DNA of 59,319 bases from an uncultured Erwinia sp. (GTDB lineage Bacteria; Pseudomonadota; Gammaproteobacteria; Enterobacterales; Enterobacteriaceae), in contig CAJYIY010000089.1 of the NCBI GenBank assembly GCA_913775305.1, positions 1 to 59,319 of the forward strand, in the 5' to 3' direction. Shown piece by piece: positions 11,078-20,023 of this stretch. Made by a program: the position numbers and the translations under genes. Every line of letters starts with the position of its first letter. Positions within the stretch are counted from its first letter, which is position 1. Below the pieces are notes generated by a model. That model saw only the letters and a list, made by a program, of their open reading frames with translations. It was not told the origin of the DNA and searched no databases.

Positions 11078-12321
11078 CAGTCGCTGGCTCCTCTGGCGGG
11101 CTGTGTGCTTTTACCGGAGGTCAGCGGCGTGGACTGCGCGGCAACGATCTCAACTTTTGCCCCGTCTGTCAGCCGATCGATGCCGTCGGTGACCACCTTC
11201 TCACCGGCCAGCAGGCCGCTGTCGATCACCACCGTTTCACTGTCCTGAATACCGACGGTAACGGCTTTTTTGCTGACTTTATTGTCAGCGTTAACCACCC
11301 AGACAAAGTGGCCCTCGTTGCCCATTTGCAGCGCTGCCGTTGGGATCACAATGGCATCATGCAGCGTGGCGACCTTCAGACGGGCATTAACAAACTGATT
11401 GGGGAACAGCCGGTCATCTTCATTGCTGAAGCGGGCTTTCAGCTTAACGGTGCCGGTGGTGGCATCGATCTGGTTATCCATACTCAGCAGCGTTCCCCGG
11501 CTCAGCAGGGTTTGATTGCTGCGATCCCAGGCTTCAACCAGGACGTCACCCTGTTTCTGCGCGTTAAGAATGGCGCTGATCGTGTTTTCCGGCAGGCTGA
11601 ATAGCATGTCGATCGGGTGCGTCTGGGTGATCACCACAATTCCGTTGGTGTCGCCGCTGGTGATGTAGTTCCCGACATCCACCTGCTTCAGGCCCACGCG
11701 ACCATCAATTGGCGAGGTAATGCGGCTGTAGGTGAGGTTGAGCCTGGCGCTGGCCACGCTGCCCTCATCGGCTTTAATCGTGCCCAGCGTTTCGCTCACC
11801 AGCGCTCGCTGGGTATCCAGATCCTGCTGCGAAACCAGGCTGGTTTTCGCCAGTTTTTCATAGCGTGCCAGGTCACGGCGGGCGTTGGCCAGCGTGGCCT
11901 GATCCCTCGCCAGCTGGCCTTCCGCCTGCATCAGCGCGACCTGCCACGGACGCGGATCGACTTCGGCCAGCAGCTGCCCGGCCTTCACCTGCTGCCCTTC
12001 GGTAAAGTGCAGCGCCATCAGATCGCCGTCAACGCGGCTGCGCAGGGTCACGGTATTGGCTGCGGTCACGGTTCCCAACCCGGGAAGATACTGCGGCACG
12101 CTTTTGCTCCGCGCCTCTGCCGCCTGCACCGGGCTTGATGCGCCGCTGAAGTTGCCTGCACTCCGACTGCCCCGGCCACGAGAGTGTGCGGACTTCTCCG
12201 CGGCGGCAGGCTGTGCTCCCGGACTATCTGCATGGCTGTGCCACCAGTACAGGCCGCCGCCAGCCGCGGCAGCAACAATGATAACCAGTGGAATAATGGG
12301 GAAACGTCGCTGTGCTTTCAT
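11077..12321 (-). CDS. mdtA: Efflux periplasmic adaptor MdtA
   Basis: A membrane-fusion protein linking the MdtBC pump to an outer-membrane channel. I chose the ATG at 12321 (MKAQRRF), which gives 414 residues (E. coli MdtA has 415) and has AGAAGAG just upstream; a longer in-frame start at 12468 would add about 49 unlikely residues. An N-terminal membrane anchor ([19 protein letters not shown]) is followed by a poorly conserved S/A/G-rich stretch, a lipoyl-like domain ([18 protein letters not shown]), an alpha hairpin and a beta-barrel. It is the first gene of the efflux operon. Confidence 0.93.
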   Translation of the reverse strand: MKAQRRFPIIPLVIIVAAAAGGGLYWWHSHADSPGAQPAAAEKSAHSRGRGSRSAGNFSGASSPVQAAEARSKSVPQYLPGLGTVTAANTVTLRSRVDGDLMALHFTEGQQVKAGQLLAEVDPRPWQVALMQAEGQLARDQATLANARRDLARYEKLAKTSLVSQQDLDTQRALVSETLGTIKADEGSVASARLNLTYSRITSPIDGRVGLKQVDVGNYITSGDTNGIVVITQTHPIDMLFSLPENTISAILNAQKQGDVLVEAWDRSNQTLLSRGTLLSMDNQIDATTGTVKLKARFSNEDDRLFPNQFVNARLKVATLHDAIVIPTAALQMGNEGHFVWVVNADNKVSKKAVTVGIQDSETVVIDSGLLAGEKVVTDGIDRLTDGAKVEIVAAQSTPLTSGKSTQPARGASD

Positions 12322-12393
12322 TAACTCTTCTGCTCTCCGGTAGCGGGGAAATGTCCAGGTGGGATGAAAGGCATCCACTGTTGATAGTAGCTG

Positions 12394-12422
12394 ATTATAA
12401 CTGACGAAAAATGAAGGAAATA
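12394..12422 (-). promoter_or_regulatory. Candidate mdtA promoter
   Basis: A consensus -10 TATAAT lies at 12399-12394 on the minus strand, 73 bases before the chosen mdtA start. The hexamer 17 bases upstream is poor (TATTTC), as expected for a promoter needing an activator such as phosphorylated BaeR. I could not find a convincing BaeR box by eye. Confidence 0.4.
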
Positions 12423-12551
12423 AGGATAACTGTCCGGTTGGGGCTTTTCTCCTGTTCACATTCTGCAAATGATTAGAGAGGAAATGTCGAAGCGACAGAT
12501 AGTTAGTCTGCTAAGATTGAGGCCGGGCAACACGTCAAAAAGGAGAGTGAA

Positions 12552-13514
12552 ATGAGCACTTCAGAACATCGCCAGCTGGGTCGTTCCGGCATTCAGGTTC
12601 CGTTACTGACCTTTGGCGGTAACGTTTTTGGCTGGACGGTCGATCAACCGGCTTCCTTTTCCCTGCTTGATGCGCTGGTGGAGAAAGGGCTGAATTTTAT
12701 TGATACCGCAGACGTCTATTCACGCTGGGCGCCCGGTAACCAGGGCGGTGAGTCAGAAACCATCATCGGCAACTGGCTCAGGCAAAGCGGTAAACGCGAC
12801 AAAATCATTCTGGCCACCAAGGTGGGCATGGATTTGGGCGACGGTAAAACCGGTCTGGCACCCAAATATATTCGCCAGGCGGTGGACGCTTCCCTTAAAC
12901 GTTTGCAAACCGACTATATCGATCTCTATCAGGCGCATCGCGATGACGAAGATACGCCTTTACAGGATACCTTAGCGACTTTTGATGCGTTAATTAAAGA
13001 GGGCAAGGTGCGCGCTATCGGTGCCTCAAACTACTCTGCCGACCGTCTGAGCGAAGCGCTGAAAATCAGTCAGGATGCCGGACTGGCGCGCTATGAGACG
13101 CTGCAGCCGGAGTATAACCTCTACGACCGCGAAGCTTATGAAAGCGGGCTGGAAGCGGTGGTGAAGGCGCATGGACTGGGGGTAATTAACTACTATTCGC
13201 TGGCCAGCGGCTTCCTGAGCGGTAAATACCGCAAGCCGGAAGATGCCGCCAAAAGCGCGCGCGGCCAGGGCGTGGTGGAGAAGTATCTGAACGAACGCGG
13301 GCTGAAGATTATTCACACGCTGGTGCAGGTGGCAGAAGGGCTGCACGCGACGCCAACCCAGGTGGCGCTGGCCTGGCAGATCGCCCGGCCGGGCATTACC
13401 GCCCCGATCGTCAGTGCCACCTCGCTGGCGCTGGTGGATGAGCTGGTGAAGGCCACTCAGCTGAAGCTGAGCGATGCGGATAAGCGTTTGCTTTCCGAAG
13501 TGAGCAGCTACTGA
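12552..13514 (+). CDS. Aldo/keto reductase
   Basis: A 320-residue NAD(P)H-dependent aldo/keto reductase. The catalytic set is visible: Asp and Tyr in FIDTADVYSRW, Lys in LATKVG, and His in YQAHRDD; the cofactor-binding end with SATSLALVDEL lies near the C-terminus. It has good RBS spacing (AAGGAGAG before the ATG). It is a single gene divergent from mdtA and convergent with yegD. The natural substrate cannot be read from the sequence; YajO/Tas-like proteins are the nearest E. coli types I can recall. Confidence 0.85.
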   Translation: MSTSEHRQLGRSGIQVPLLTFGGNVFGWTVDQPASFSLLDALVEKGLNFIDTADVYSRWAPGNQGGESETIIGNWLRQSGKRDKIILATKVGMDLGDGKTGLAPKYIRQAVDASLKRLQTDYIDLYQAHRDDEDTPLQDTLATFDALIKEGKVRAIGASNYSADRLSEALKISQDAGLARYETLQPEYNLYDREAYESGLEAVVKAHGLGVINYYSLASGFLSGKYRKPEDAAKSARGQGVVEKYLNERGLKIIHTLVQVAEGLHATPTQVALAWQIARPGITAPIVSATSLALVDELVKATQLKLSDADKRLLSEVSSY

Positions 13515-13689
13515 ATCGCGGATAAATGCCGCTGACAACCCTGACCCGGCACGGGCTGTGCCGCAGCGCGCCGGGTCGCGGTTTCCGCCGGGTGGCGCCG
13601 GACGGGGGCGTTAGCCCCGAACGGCCCCCTCTGACAAAGGCACAAACACCGATAGAGTGACGGCTGCCCGCAGCCTACCGATACCGCTG

Positions 13690-15042
13690 TTAGCGGAACA
13701 TCACCTGCGCCCAGCGCGCCAGCCCCGCCGTCACAGAACCAAAATCATCCCCGCTGGTCAGCGGAATGTCCGGCAGCTGCCGCTGTAACGCCTGGCGCAG
13801 CACCGGTGACTTCGCACTGCCGCCGGTCAGATAAATCACATCCGGCTGAGTCCCGCTGGTTTCAAGCGCCAGCGCAACCTGCTCCTGAATTCGCTCTAGC
13901 GGCTGACCGATTGCCGTCTGCAGCGCTGCCACATCAATCTCCGTTGCCAGCCCGGCGTCAATGAAATCGAGCCCTGCCCGCGTCTGTGGCCGATCGGAAA
14001 GCGCAATCTTGCTCTCTTCCGCCGCCCGCACCAGCCGGTAGCTCAGACGCTGACGCCAGACTTTCAGCAGCCGCTTAACCTTCCCCGGTTCGCGCGCATC
14101 GCGGATCAAATCCTGCAGCAGCTTGCTGCTGGCGGCAGCATAAAAATCACTCTGCGCCGGAACATCGTTAACAGCCACTGCATTCCACCACGGCAGGGCA
14201 GGAAGCCCGGTTCCCTTCACGGTTTCACCGCCCAGGCCCAGCAGCGGCATCAGCTCTTTAAAGGCCAGCATAATATCCAGATCGTTTCCACCCACGCGGC
14301 AGCCGCTGTGGCCCAGCAGGCTGTCGCTGCGGTCGGACTTATCGTGCCACTGCGGCCCCATCAACAGCATTGAGCAGTCGGTGGTACCGCCGCCGATATC
14401 CACCACCAGCACCCGGCTTTCCTTGCTCAGCGTAGCCTCAAAATCCAGTCCGGCGGCCACCGGCTCAAACTGGAAAATCACATCGCGGAAACCGGCGCGG
14501 CTGGCCGCGCGGGCCAGGATACCTTCCGCCTGCTGGTTGGCCTCTTCACCACCCAGCCCCTGGAAGTTGACCGGGCGGCCAATCACCGCCTGCGTTACGC
14601 TGTCGTTCAGAGCGTGTTCCGCCGACTGGCGAATATGCAGCATCGTGGCGCACACCAGATCCTCAAACAGCGCCACCTGCTGCGGCTTCAGGCCGCTGGC
14701 ACCAAGGAAGGATTTCGGTGATTTAACAAACCACACCTCTTCCGGATCGTCCATATACTGCGCCAGCGAGGCCAGGCCAAATTTCACGCTGGAGGGAGTG
14801 ACATCAATGTCTTCTTCGCGGTTAAAGGCAACGGCGCGGCGCAGCAGCGCCTGGCTTTCCGCCTGTGGCGTCGGCACCTGATGATGGCGAAACAGCCATT
14901 CGCTCACGGCTTCACGAGTTGGCGCACACAGCATTGAGGGCAAATAAGGTGAACCCTGCTCTAATGGCAGCATTTTGGGCTGGTCGTGATCCATGATGGC
15001 GACCGAGCAGTTCGCCGTACCGTAGTCGAAACCGATAAACAT
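13690..15042 (-). CDS. yegD: Hsp70-family chaperone-like protein YegD
   Basis: A 450-residue actin-like ATPase of the Hsp70 superfamily, the same length as E. coli YegD. I used the ATG at 15042 (MFIGFDYGTANC) with GGAGAG just upstream; the frame stays open to 15105. The phosphate-1 motif GFDYGTANCSVA is N-terminal, the phosphate-2 motif VVDIGGGTTDCSM lies near residue 212 and the adenosine motif YLTGGSAKSP near 405. It ends after the ATPase domain, so it lacks a classical substrate-binding domain. Its role is not established. Confidence 0.92.
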   Translation of the reverse strand: MFIGFDYGTANCSVAIMDHDQPKMLPLEQGSPYLPSMLCAPTREAVSEWLFRHHQVPTPQAESQALLRRAVAFNREEDIDVTPSSVKFGLASLAQYMDDPEEVWFVKSPKSFLGASGLKPQQVALFEDLVCATMLHIRQSAEHALNDSVTQAVIGRPVNFQGLGGEEANQQAEGILARAASRAGFRDVIFQFEPVAAGLDFEATLSKESRVLVVDIGGGTTDCSMLLMGPQWHDKSDRSDSLLGHSGCRVGGNDLDIMLAFKELMPLLGLGGETVKGTGLPALPWWNAVAVNDVPAQSDFYAAASSKLLQDLIRDAREPGKVKRLLKVWRQRLSYRLVRAAEESKIALSDRPQTRAGLDFIDAGLATEIDVAALQTAIGQPLERIQEQVALALETSGTQPDVIYLTGGSAKSPVLRQALQRQLPDIPLTSGDDFGSVTAGLARWAQVMFR

Positions 15043-15150
15043 CGTTCTCTCCGCTGAGTGGGAAAAAAAGGGGGCGACTTTAGCCTGGCCGTGTCGGCAG
15101 AGCAAGGGAAAGCGTGGTTTTATTCACGGTAAAGCGGTGTGGTGAGGGGA

Positions 15151-17721
15151 TCAGGGCTGCGGGGGGTGATCCGTCTTCTGACCGTAGACGGCAATCTGAC
15201 CCCGGCCGCTGTTTTTGGCCTGATAGCAGGCAATGTCAGCCTGCGCCATCACCTCAACGGCGTTGCTGCTGCTGTCAAAAGCGGTCAGTCCGGCACTGGC
15301 GCCGACAAAAAACTCGTGGCCTTTCCACAGAAAGCGGTGCTGACTGATGGTTGTCACCAGGCGCATGGCGATCTCACTGGCATCCTCAAGGGAACATTCC
15401 GGCAGCAGCATGCCAAATTCATCTCCGCCAAGACGGGCAAGGAAGTCGCTGCCACGCAGCTGTCGTACCATGATCGACGACAGCTCCCGCAGCAGAGCAT
15501 CCCCGGCAGCATGCCCGCCACTGTCATTGACCGCCTTAAAACGATCTAAATCAAAGAAGGTCAGCACGTGATGCCGCTGCTGATTTTCCTGCGGTATCAG
15601 CAGTAATTTTAACCGCTGCTCGAAGCTGGCTCGGTTAGGCAGCCGGGTCAGCATATCGTGGGAGGCGCTGTAGCGCAGGCGCTTAAACATTTCCCGCGAT
15701 TCGCTGACGTCCTGGATCACCATCACGCTGCCGATATTGTCGCCCTCCTGAGTGCTCAGCGGCGACAGGCTGTAATTGATGGCAAACTGCTCTCCGGCGC
15801 GATTATGTAAAACCAGGTCCTGATCCGGTGACGTGGCGGGTTCGGCATTGCCCGGCAGGACACAGCTAAGGATGATCTCCTGTTCGGGTCCCTCGCCGCC
15901 GCGGGTGATCTGCAAAATGTCGGTGATGGGTTTGCCCACCGCATGGTGCTGCGGCCAGCCGGTCATTTTTTCCGCCACCGGGTTCATAAAGATCACCTGC
16001 ATTTGTTCATCGGTGCTGATCACCGCTTCATTGATGGCATCCAGGGTGATATGCATACGCTCCCTCTCCTGGTCGAGAGCATCGGTAAGCAGGCGAAATG
16101 CGGTGACGTCCTGGTTAATGCCCAGCATACGTGAACAGGTGTCCGGTTCGTCAGCCACGATATTACCCTGGCAGCGGATATAGCGGATGCCCGCACGGGT
16201 TTCAATACGGTACTCCATGTCCACCGGCGCGCGGTTTTTTACCGCGTCATCAAGTAGCGTGATGACCTTTCTCCGGTCGGCAGGAAGCAGAGTGTTTATC
16301 CAGCTTTGTTGGGTGATAGTGGTGCTGACCGGCAAATGGTAAAGCTGAAACATGCGGCGATCCCAGTTGACTTCGCCAGTGACCAGGTTCCACTCCCAGA
16401 CGCCAATTCCGGCTGCCTCATTGGCCAGGGTGATGCGCTCCATCAGCTGCTGATTGACCTTTTCGGTCTGCTTCAGCCCGGTGATGTCTTCTATCTGAGA
16501 AATAAAATAGAGTGGCTGCCGATCGCTGTCGCGCACCAGTGAAACCGCCAGCAGCGCCCAGACGATTTTCCCGTCGCTGCGCAGGTAGCGTTTTTCCATG
16601 CTGTAGCTGGCAATCTCCCCGGCCAGCAATGCTTTCATCTGCGTTAAATCGGCATTGAGATCGTCAGGATGGCTGAGCTGCTGGAAGGTCATGGCTTCCA
16701 GCTCGCGCTGACTGTAGCCAAACAGGCGGCACAGGGACTTATTGACCTGCAGCCACTTGCCGCCGGGAGCCACCAGCGCCATGCCGATCGCCGAATATTC
16801 CATGGCATGACGAAAGCGGATTTCGCTCTCCGAGATATGCTTGCGCTCTTCGCGAAACGAGTGCATCACCAGCGTCATCAAATGGCTGGGGACCAGCGCC
16901 AGCAGGAAGGGCAGCCAGGGAATAGAGCTCAGCAGCGGCGTGCTGATAACATCCTGTGCGATCAGATTGAGCGCCATCATCAATGAAATCATTGAGACCG
17001 TAAAAAGATAGACGATAAATGCGCCCAGGCGCGGCAGCCGCACCGCACTGTAAAACAGAATCACAATCACAATGGCAAATGACCACGGCAGGTAGCGCAG
17101 CGCCAGCCAGCTTAACGCAAGCGTCATCAGCAGGGTGATCGCCGTTTCCACCACGTCACGTTTTTTCATCAGCGGGTCGCGCTGCCACAGCAGTGCCACC
17201 GGGCCAAGCGCCAGCATGCCGATGACCTCGGAGGCCACCCAGGTGGAGAAAAACGAGGTGAACGAGGCGGACGGAATGTTCAGCAGCGTGCAGGCCAGTA
17301 TCGCCCCCAGTAGCGGGCTACACAGGCCGACCGCCAGCAGCATCTTAACCCAGCTGTATAGCGTATTCAGCGGCGCCTGGTGATCCAGCAGCAGGCGCAG
17401 CATCACGCCGCCCATCAGCGCCTGGGCCAGATTGAGCAGCGGGAATTTCAGATTGTTAAGGTCGGGGCCGAGGATAAAGGCGTTAGCGGAGATCACCCCC
17501 AGCATGCAGCCACCCAACAGCAGCGGCAGGTTCCGCAGGGGGTTGCGGAATACCACGATGGTCATCAGCGCGGTGGAAAACCACAGCGGTGAAATCTGAC
17601 CACTGATTTTAATCAGCTCAAGACAGTAAAAAGTGGATGCCAGGCTCAGCAAGCCCAGCAGCAGGCTGTTCAGCCACTGCGTCCGGCTATGTTGAATATT
17701 GGCTAACGTTTCTGAGGCCAT
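15151..17721 (-). CDS. yegE: Diguanylate cyclase YegE/DgcE, shortened
   Basis: A 856-residue inner-membrane protein that should make cyclic-di-GMP. A MASE1 sensor of about eight membrane segments covers roughly residues 10-285, three PAS/PAC regions follow, and a GGDEF domain with an intact LARLGGDEFG motif ends the protein. E. coli DgcE is about 1,100 residues and carries a degenerate EAL domain after GGDEF; here the protein stops shortly after the GGDEF fold (GRGQIAVYGQ), and yegD begins about 100 bases further on. I prefer the ATG at 17721; a GTG at 17727 is also possible. Confidence 0.9.
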   Translation of the reverse strand: MASETLANIQHSRTQWLNSLLLGLLSLASTFYCLELIKISGQISPLWFSTALMTIVVFRNPLRNLPLLLGGCMLGVISANAFILGPDLNNLKFPLLNLAQALMGGVMLRLLLDHQAPLNTLYSWVKMLLAVGLCSPLLGAILACTLLNIPSASFTSFFSTWVASEVIGMLALGPVALLWQRDPLMKKRDVVETAITLLMTLALSWLALRYLPWSFAIVIVILFYSAVRLPRLGAFIVYLFTVSMISLMMALNLIAQDVISTPLLSSIPWLPFLLALVPSHLMTLVMHSFREERKHISESEIRFRHAMEYSAIGMALVAPGGKWLQVNKSLCRLFGYSQRELEAMTFQQLSHPDDLNADLTQMKALLAGEIASYSMEKRYLRSDGKIVWALLAVSLVRDSDRQPLYFISQIEDITGLKQTEKVNQQLMERITLANEAAGIGVWEWNLVTGEVNWDRRMFQLYHLPVSTTITQQSWINTLLPADRRKVITLLDDAVKNRAPVDMEYRIETRAGIRYIRCQGNIVADEPDTCSRMLGINQDVTAFRLLTDALDQERERMHITLDAINEAVISTDEQMQVIFMNPVAEKMTGWPQHHAVGKPITDILQITRGGEGPEQEIILSCVLPGNAEPATSPDQDLVLHNRAGEQFAINYSLSPLSTQEGDNIGSVMVIQDVSESREMFKRLRYSASHDMLTRLPNRASFEQRLKLLLIPQENQQRHHVLTFFDLDRFKAVNDSGGHAAGDALLRELSSIMVRQLRGSDFLARLGGDEFGMLLPECSLEDASEIAMRLVTTISQHRFLWKGHEFFVGASAGLTAFDSSSNAVEVMAQADIACYQAKNSGRGQIAVYGQKTDHPPQP

Positions 17722-17854
17722 CCACACCTGTCCAGCACGGCGCCATACAGCGGCGCAATCTTTATCTCTAAAGCCATGCTAGCACAAGAAATCCGCTTAA
17801 AGTGAGCGGTACAAAAATCCTGCGAGAAATGACACAGATTATCAGCGGCGTTTA

Positions 17855-18481
17855 TTACTTGATTTTTAACAGGTCCGCGCGGGTCCACGGGTGTTCGATA
17901 CCGGCAATCCGCGCCGACAGCTGCTGCAGAAATTGCTGGGTGGTGGCCACCCGGCCCTGACTGAAGAGTAACACCGGAACCAGCAGCGCGATGCACAGCT
18001 GCGCCATGGAAAAGCCCCGGGGACGAACGGTGCGCTGGCTGAGCAAAAAGGCGGTACTGAGGGTAAAGCCAAGGATCAGCCCGGCAATCACTTCACTCAC
18101 CGAATGAGCGTTCAGCTCCAGCCGCGATAATCCGACGATAATCGGGATCAGATAGCCGACGACCAGCAGCACGCGACGCCACAGCAGGGAGAGGCGGCCG
18201 CTTAACAGCCAGAACATGACCGGCCACAGCGTGGCGGACATGGCACTGTGGCCGCTGAATCCGGTGAAATTAAATCTTACGCTGCCCATGCCGAAGCCGA
18301 GGAAAGCAATTTTCGACAGGCTGACGATCAGACCGGCGCAGCCGAACGCCAGCAGCCAGAACCAGACGGCGCGCTTGTCGTCGTTTTTCCAGCGCAGCAG
18401 CAGGGCGATAATCACCGCCGTCGGCAGTAACAGCATGCTGTCACCAAAATAAGTCAAAAGATGCATAATGTGATCTGGCAC
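17855..18481 (-). CDS. PAP2-family membrane phosphatase
   Basis: A hydrophobic protein of about 208 residues with five or six membrane segments. Two of the three acid-phosphatase signature blocks are clear: FSGHSA and SRLELNAHSVSEV, which supply the catalytic histidines; the first Lys/Arg block is weak. Members remove phosphate from lipids such as phosphatidylglycerol phosphate or undecaprenyl pyrophosphate; the substrate here is unknown. I chose GTG at 18481 because AAGGA stands seven bases before it. An in-frame start at 18535 and an ATG at 18466 are alternatives. Confidence 0.8.
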   Translation of the reverse strand: MPDHIMHLLTYFGDSMLLLPTAVIIALLLRWKNDDKRAVWFWLLAFGCAGLIVSLSKIAFLGFGMGSVRFNFTGFSGHSAMSATLWPVMFWLLSGRLSLLWRRVLLVVGYLIPIIVGLSRLELNAHSVSEVIAGLILGFTLSTAFLLSQRTVRPRGFSMAQLCIALLVPVLLFSQGRVATTQQFLQQLSARIAGIEHPWTRADLLKIK

Positions 18482-18685
18482 GCTGTTTCCTTGAGGCTTT
18501 TTTGCTGGCGACACTTTACCCGGACGCCAGTACATTATCTAACAGTATATTCTGAAAAGATCGGGCGTGCTTTTTCTGGCATCAGATGGGTGAACTCCCT
18601 ATAATTGCGCGCGCTATGCCCTTCATATTTCAGGAAGCTGGCTGTTTATCATTTCCATTTTGTCTCAGAATCAGGTCTTTAATTT

Positions 18686-19327
18686 ATGGCTGACAAGTCG
18701 CATCAGTGCGTCATCGTAGGTATCGCAGGCGCTTCAGCCTCGGGGAAAAGTCTTATCGCCAGCACGCTGTATCGCGAAGTGCGCGACCGCGTGGGTGATG
18801 AAAATATTGGCGTAATCCCGGAGGATGCCTATTACAAAGACCAAAGCCATTTAACCATGGAAGAGCGGGTCAAAACCAATTATGACCACCCGAGTGCCAT
18901 GGACCACTCGCTGCTGCTTCAGCATCTGCAAATGCTGAAAGCCGGGCAGTCGATTGAACTGCCGGTTTACAGCTACGTTGAACACACGCGTGAGAAAAAA
19001 ACCATTACGCTGAAGCCGAAAAAGGTGATTATCCTTGAAGGCATTCTGCTGTTGACCGATGCGCGTCTGCGTCAGGAGATGAACTTTTCGATCTTCGTCG
19101 ACACTCCGCTCGATATCTGTCTGATGCGCCGTATGAAACGTGATGTTAATGAGCGAGGCCGCTCAATGGACTCGGTCATGGCACAATACCAGAAGACTGT
19201 GCGCCCGATGTTTTTGCAGTTTATTGAACCGTCGAAGCAGTATGCCGATATTATCGTGCCACGCGGGGGAAAAAACCGCATCGCCATTGATATCCTCAAG
19301 GCGAAGATTAATCAGTTCTTTGAGTAA
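18686..19327 (+). CDS. udk: Uridine/cytidine kinase
   Basis: A 213-residue cytoplasmic kinase of the pyrimidine salvage pathway that converts uridine and cytidine to UMP and CMP. The P-loop GASASGKS is at residues 15-22, and the family stretch [11 protein letters not shown] follows. Length equals E. coli Udk. A TATAAT at 18600-18605 is a likely -10 element for this gene. dcd follows on the same strand after 101 bp. Confidence 0.96.
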   Translation: MADKSHQCVIVGIAGASASGKSLIASTLYREVRDRVGDENIGVIPEDAYYKDQSHLTMEERVKTNYDHPSAMDHSLLLQHLQMLKAGQSIELPVYSYVEHTREKKTITLKPKKVIILEGILLLTDARLRQEMNFSIFVDTPLDICLMRRMKRDVNERGRSMDSVMAQYQKTVRPMFLQFIEPSKQYADIIVPRGGKNRIAIDILKAKINQFFE

Positions 19328-19428
19328 TCCTCACAGGCCCGTCTGACGGGCAGGCTACGGAAGCCAAAGGGCTTACCCGCTGCTGCCGTAGCCGCTTAAG
19401 TATTTCTGAATAGGTTGGAGTATCCGTT

Positions 19429-20010
19429 ATGAGATTATGTGACCGCGATATTGAAGCCTGGCTCGATAATGGCAAACTGGGCATCAGCCCGCGCCCGCCG
19501 ATGGAGCGCATCAGCGGCGCTACCGTTGATGTTCGCCTGGGCAACCAGTTCCGCACGTTTCGCGGCCACACCGCACCGTTTATTGATTTAAGCGGGCCAA
19601 AGCATGAAGTCAGCGCCGCGCTGGATCGGGTCATGAGCGATGAAATCGTTCTGCCTGAAGGCGAGGCGTTTTTCCTTCATCCGGGCGAGCTGGCACTGGC
19701 GGTGACCTATGAATCGGTGACGCTACCTGACGATCTGGTCGGCTGGCTGGACGGGCGCTCTTCTCTGGCAAGGCTGGGCCTGATGGTGCATGTGACCGCG
19801 CACCGTATCGATCCGGGCTGGCAGGGGCGGATTGTGCTGGAGTTCTATAATTCCGGTAAGCTGCCGCTGGCGTTGCGCCCCGGTATGCTGATCGGCGCAT
19901 TGAGTTTTGAACCGCTATCGGGCCCGGCAGCACGGCCCTACAACAGCCGCCAGGATGCGAAATACAAAGATCAGCAGGGCGCGGTTGCCAGTCGAATCGA
20001 TAAAGATTAA
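19429..20010 (+). CDS. dcd: dCTP deaminase
   Basis: A 193-residue homotrimeric enzyme that deaminates dCTP to dUTP and so feeds dTTP synthesis. The conserved [13 protein letters not shown] motif and the active-site segment [17 protein letters not shown], carrying the catalytic Glu, are present. Length matches E. coli Dcd. A good RBS (TTGGAGT) precedes the ATG. asmA starts 13 bp after its stop. Confidence 0.97.
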   Translation: MRLCDRDIEAWLDNGKLGISPRPPMERISGATVDVRLGNQFRTFRGHTAPFIDLSGPKHEVSAALDRVMSDEIVLPEGEAFFLHPGELALAVTYESVTLPDDLVGWLDGRSSLARLGLMVHVTAHRIDPGWQGRIVLEFYNSGKLPLALRPGMLIGALSFEPLSGPAARPYNSRQDAKYKDQQGAVASRIDKD

Positions 20011-20023
20011 AGGTGGCAGAGGC

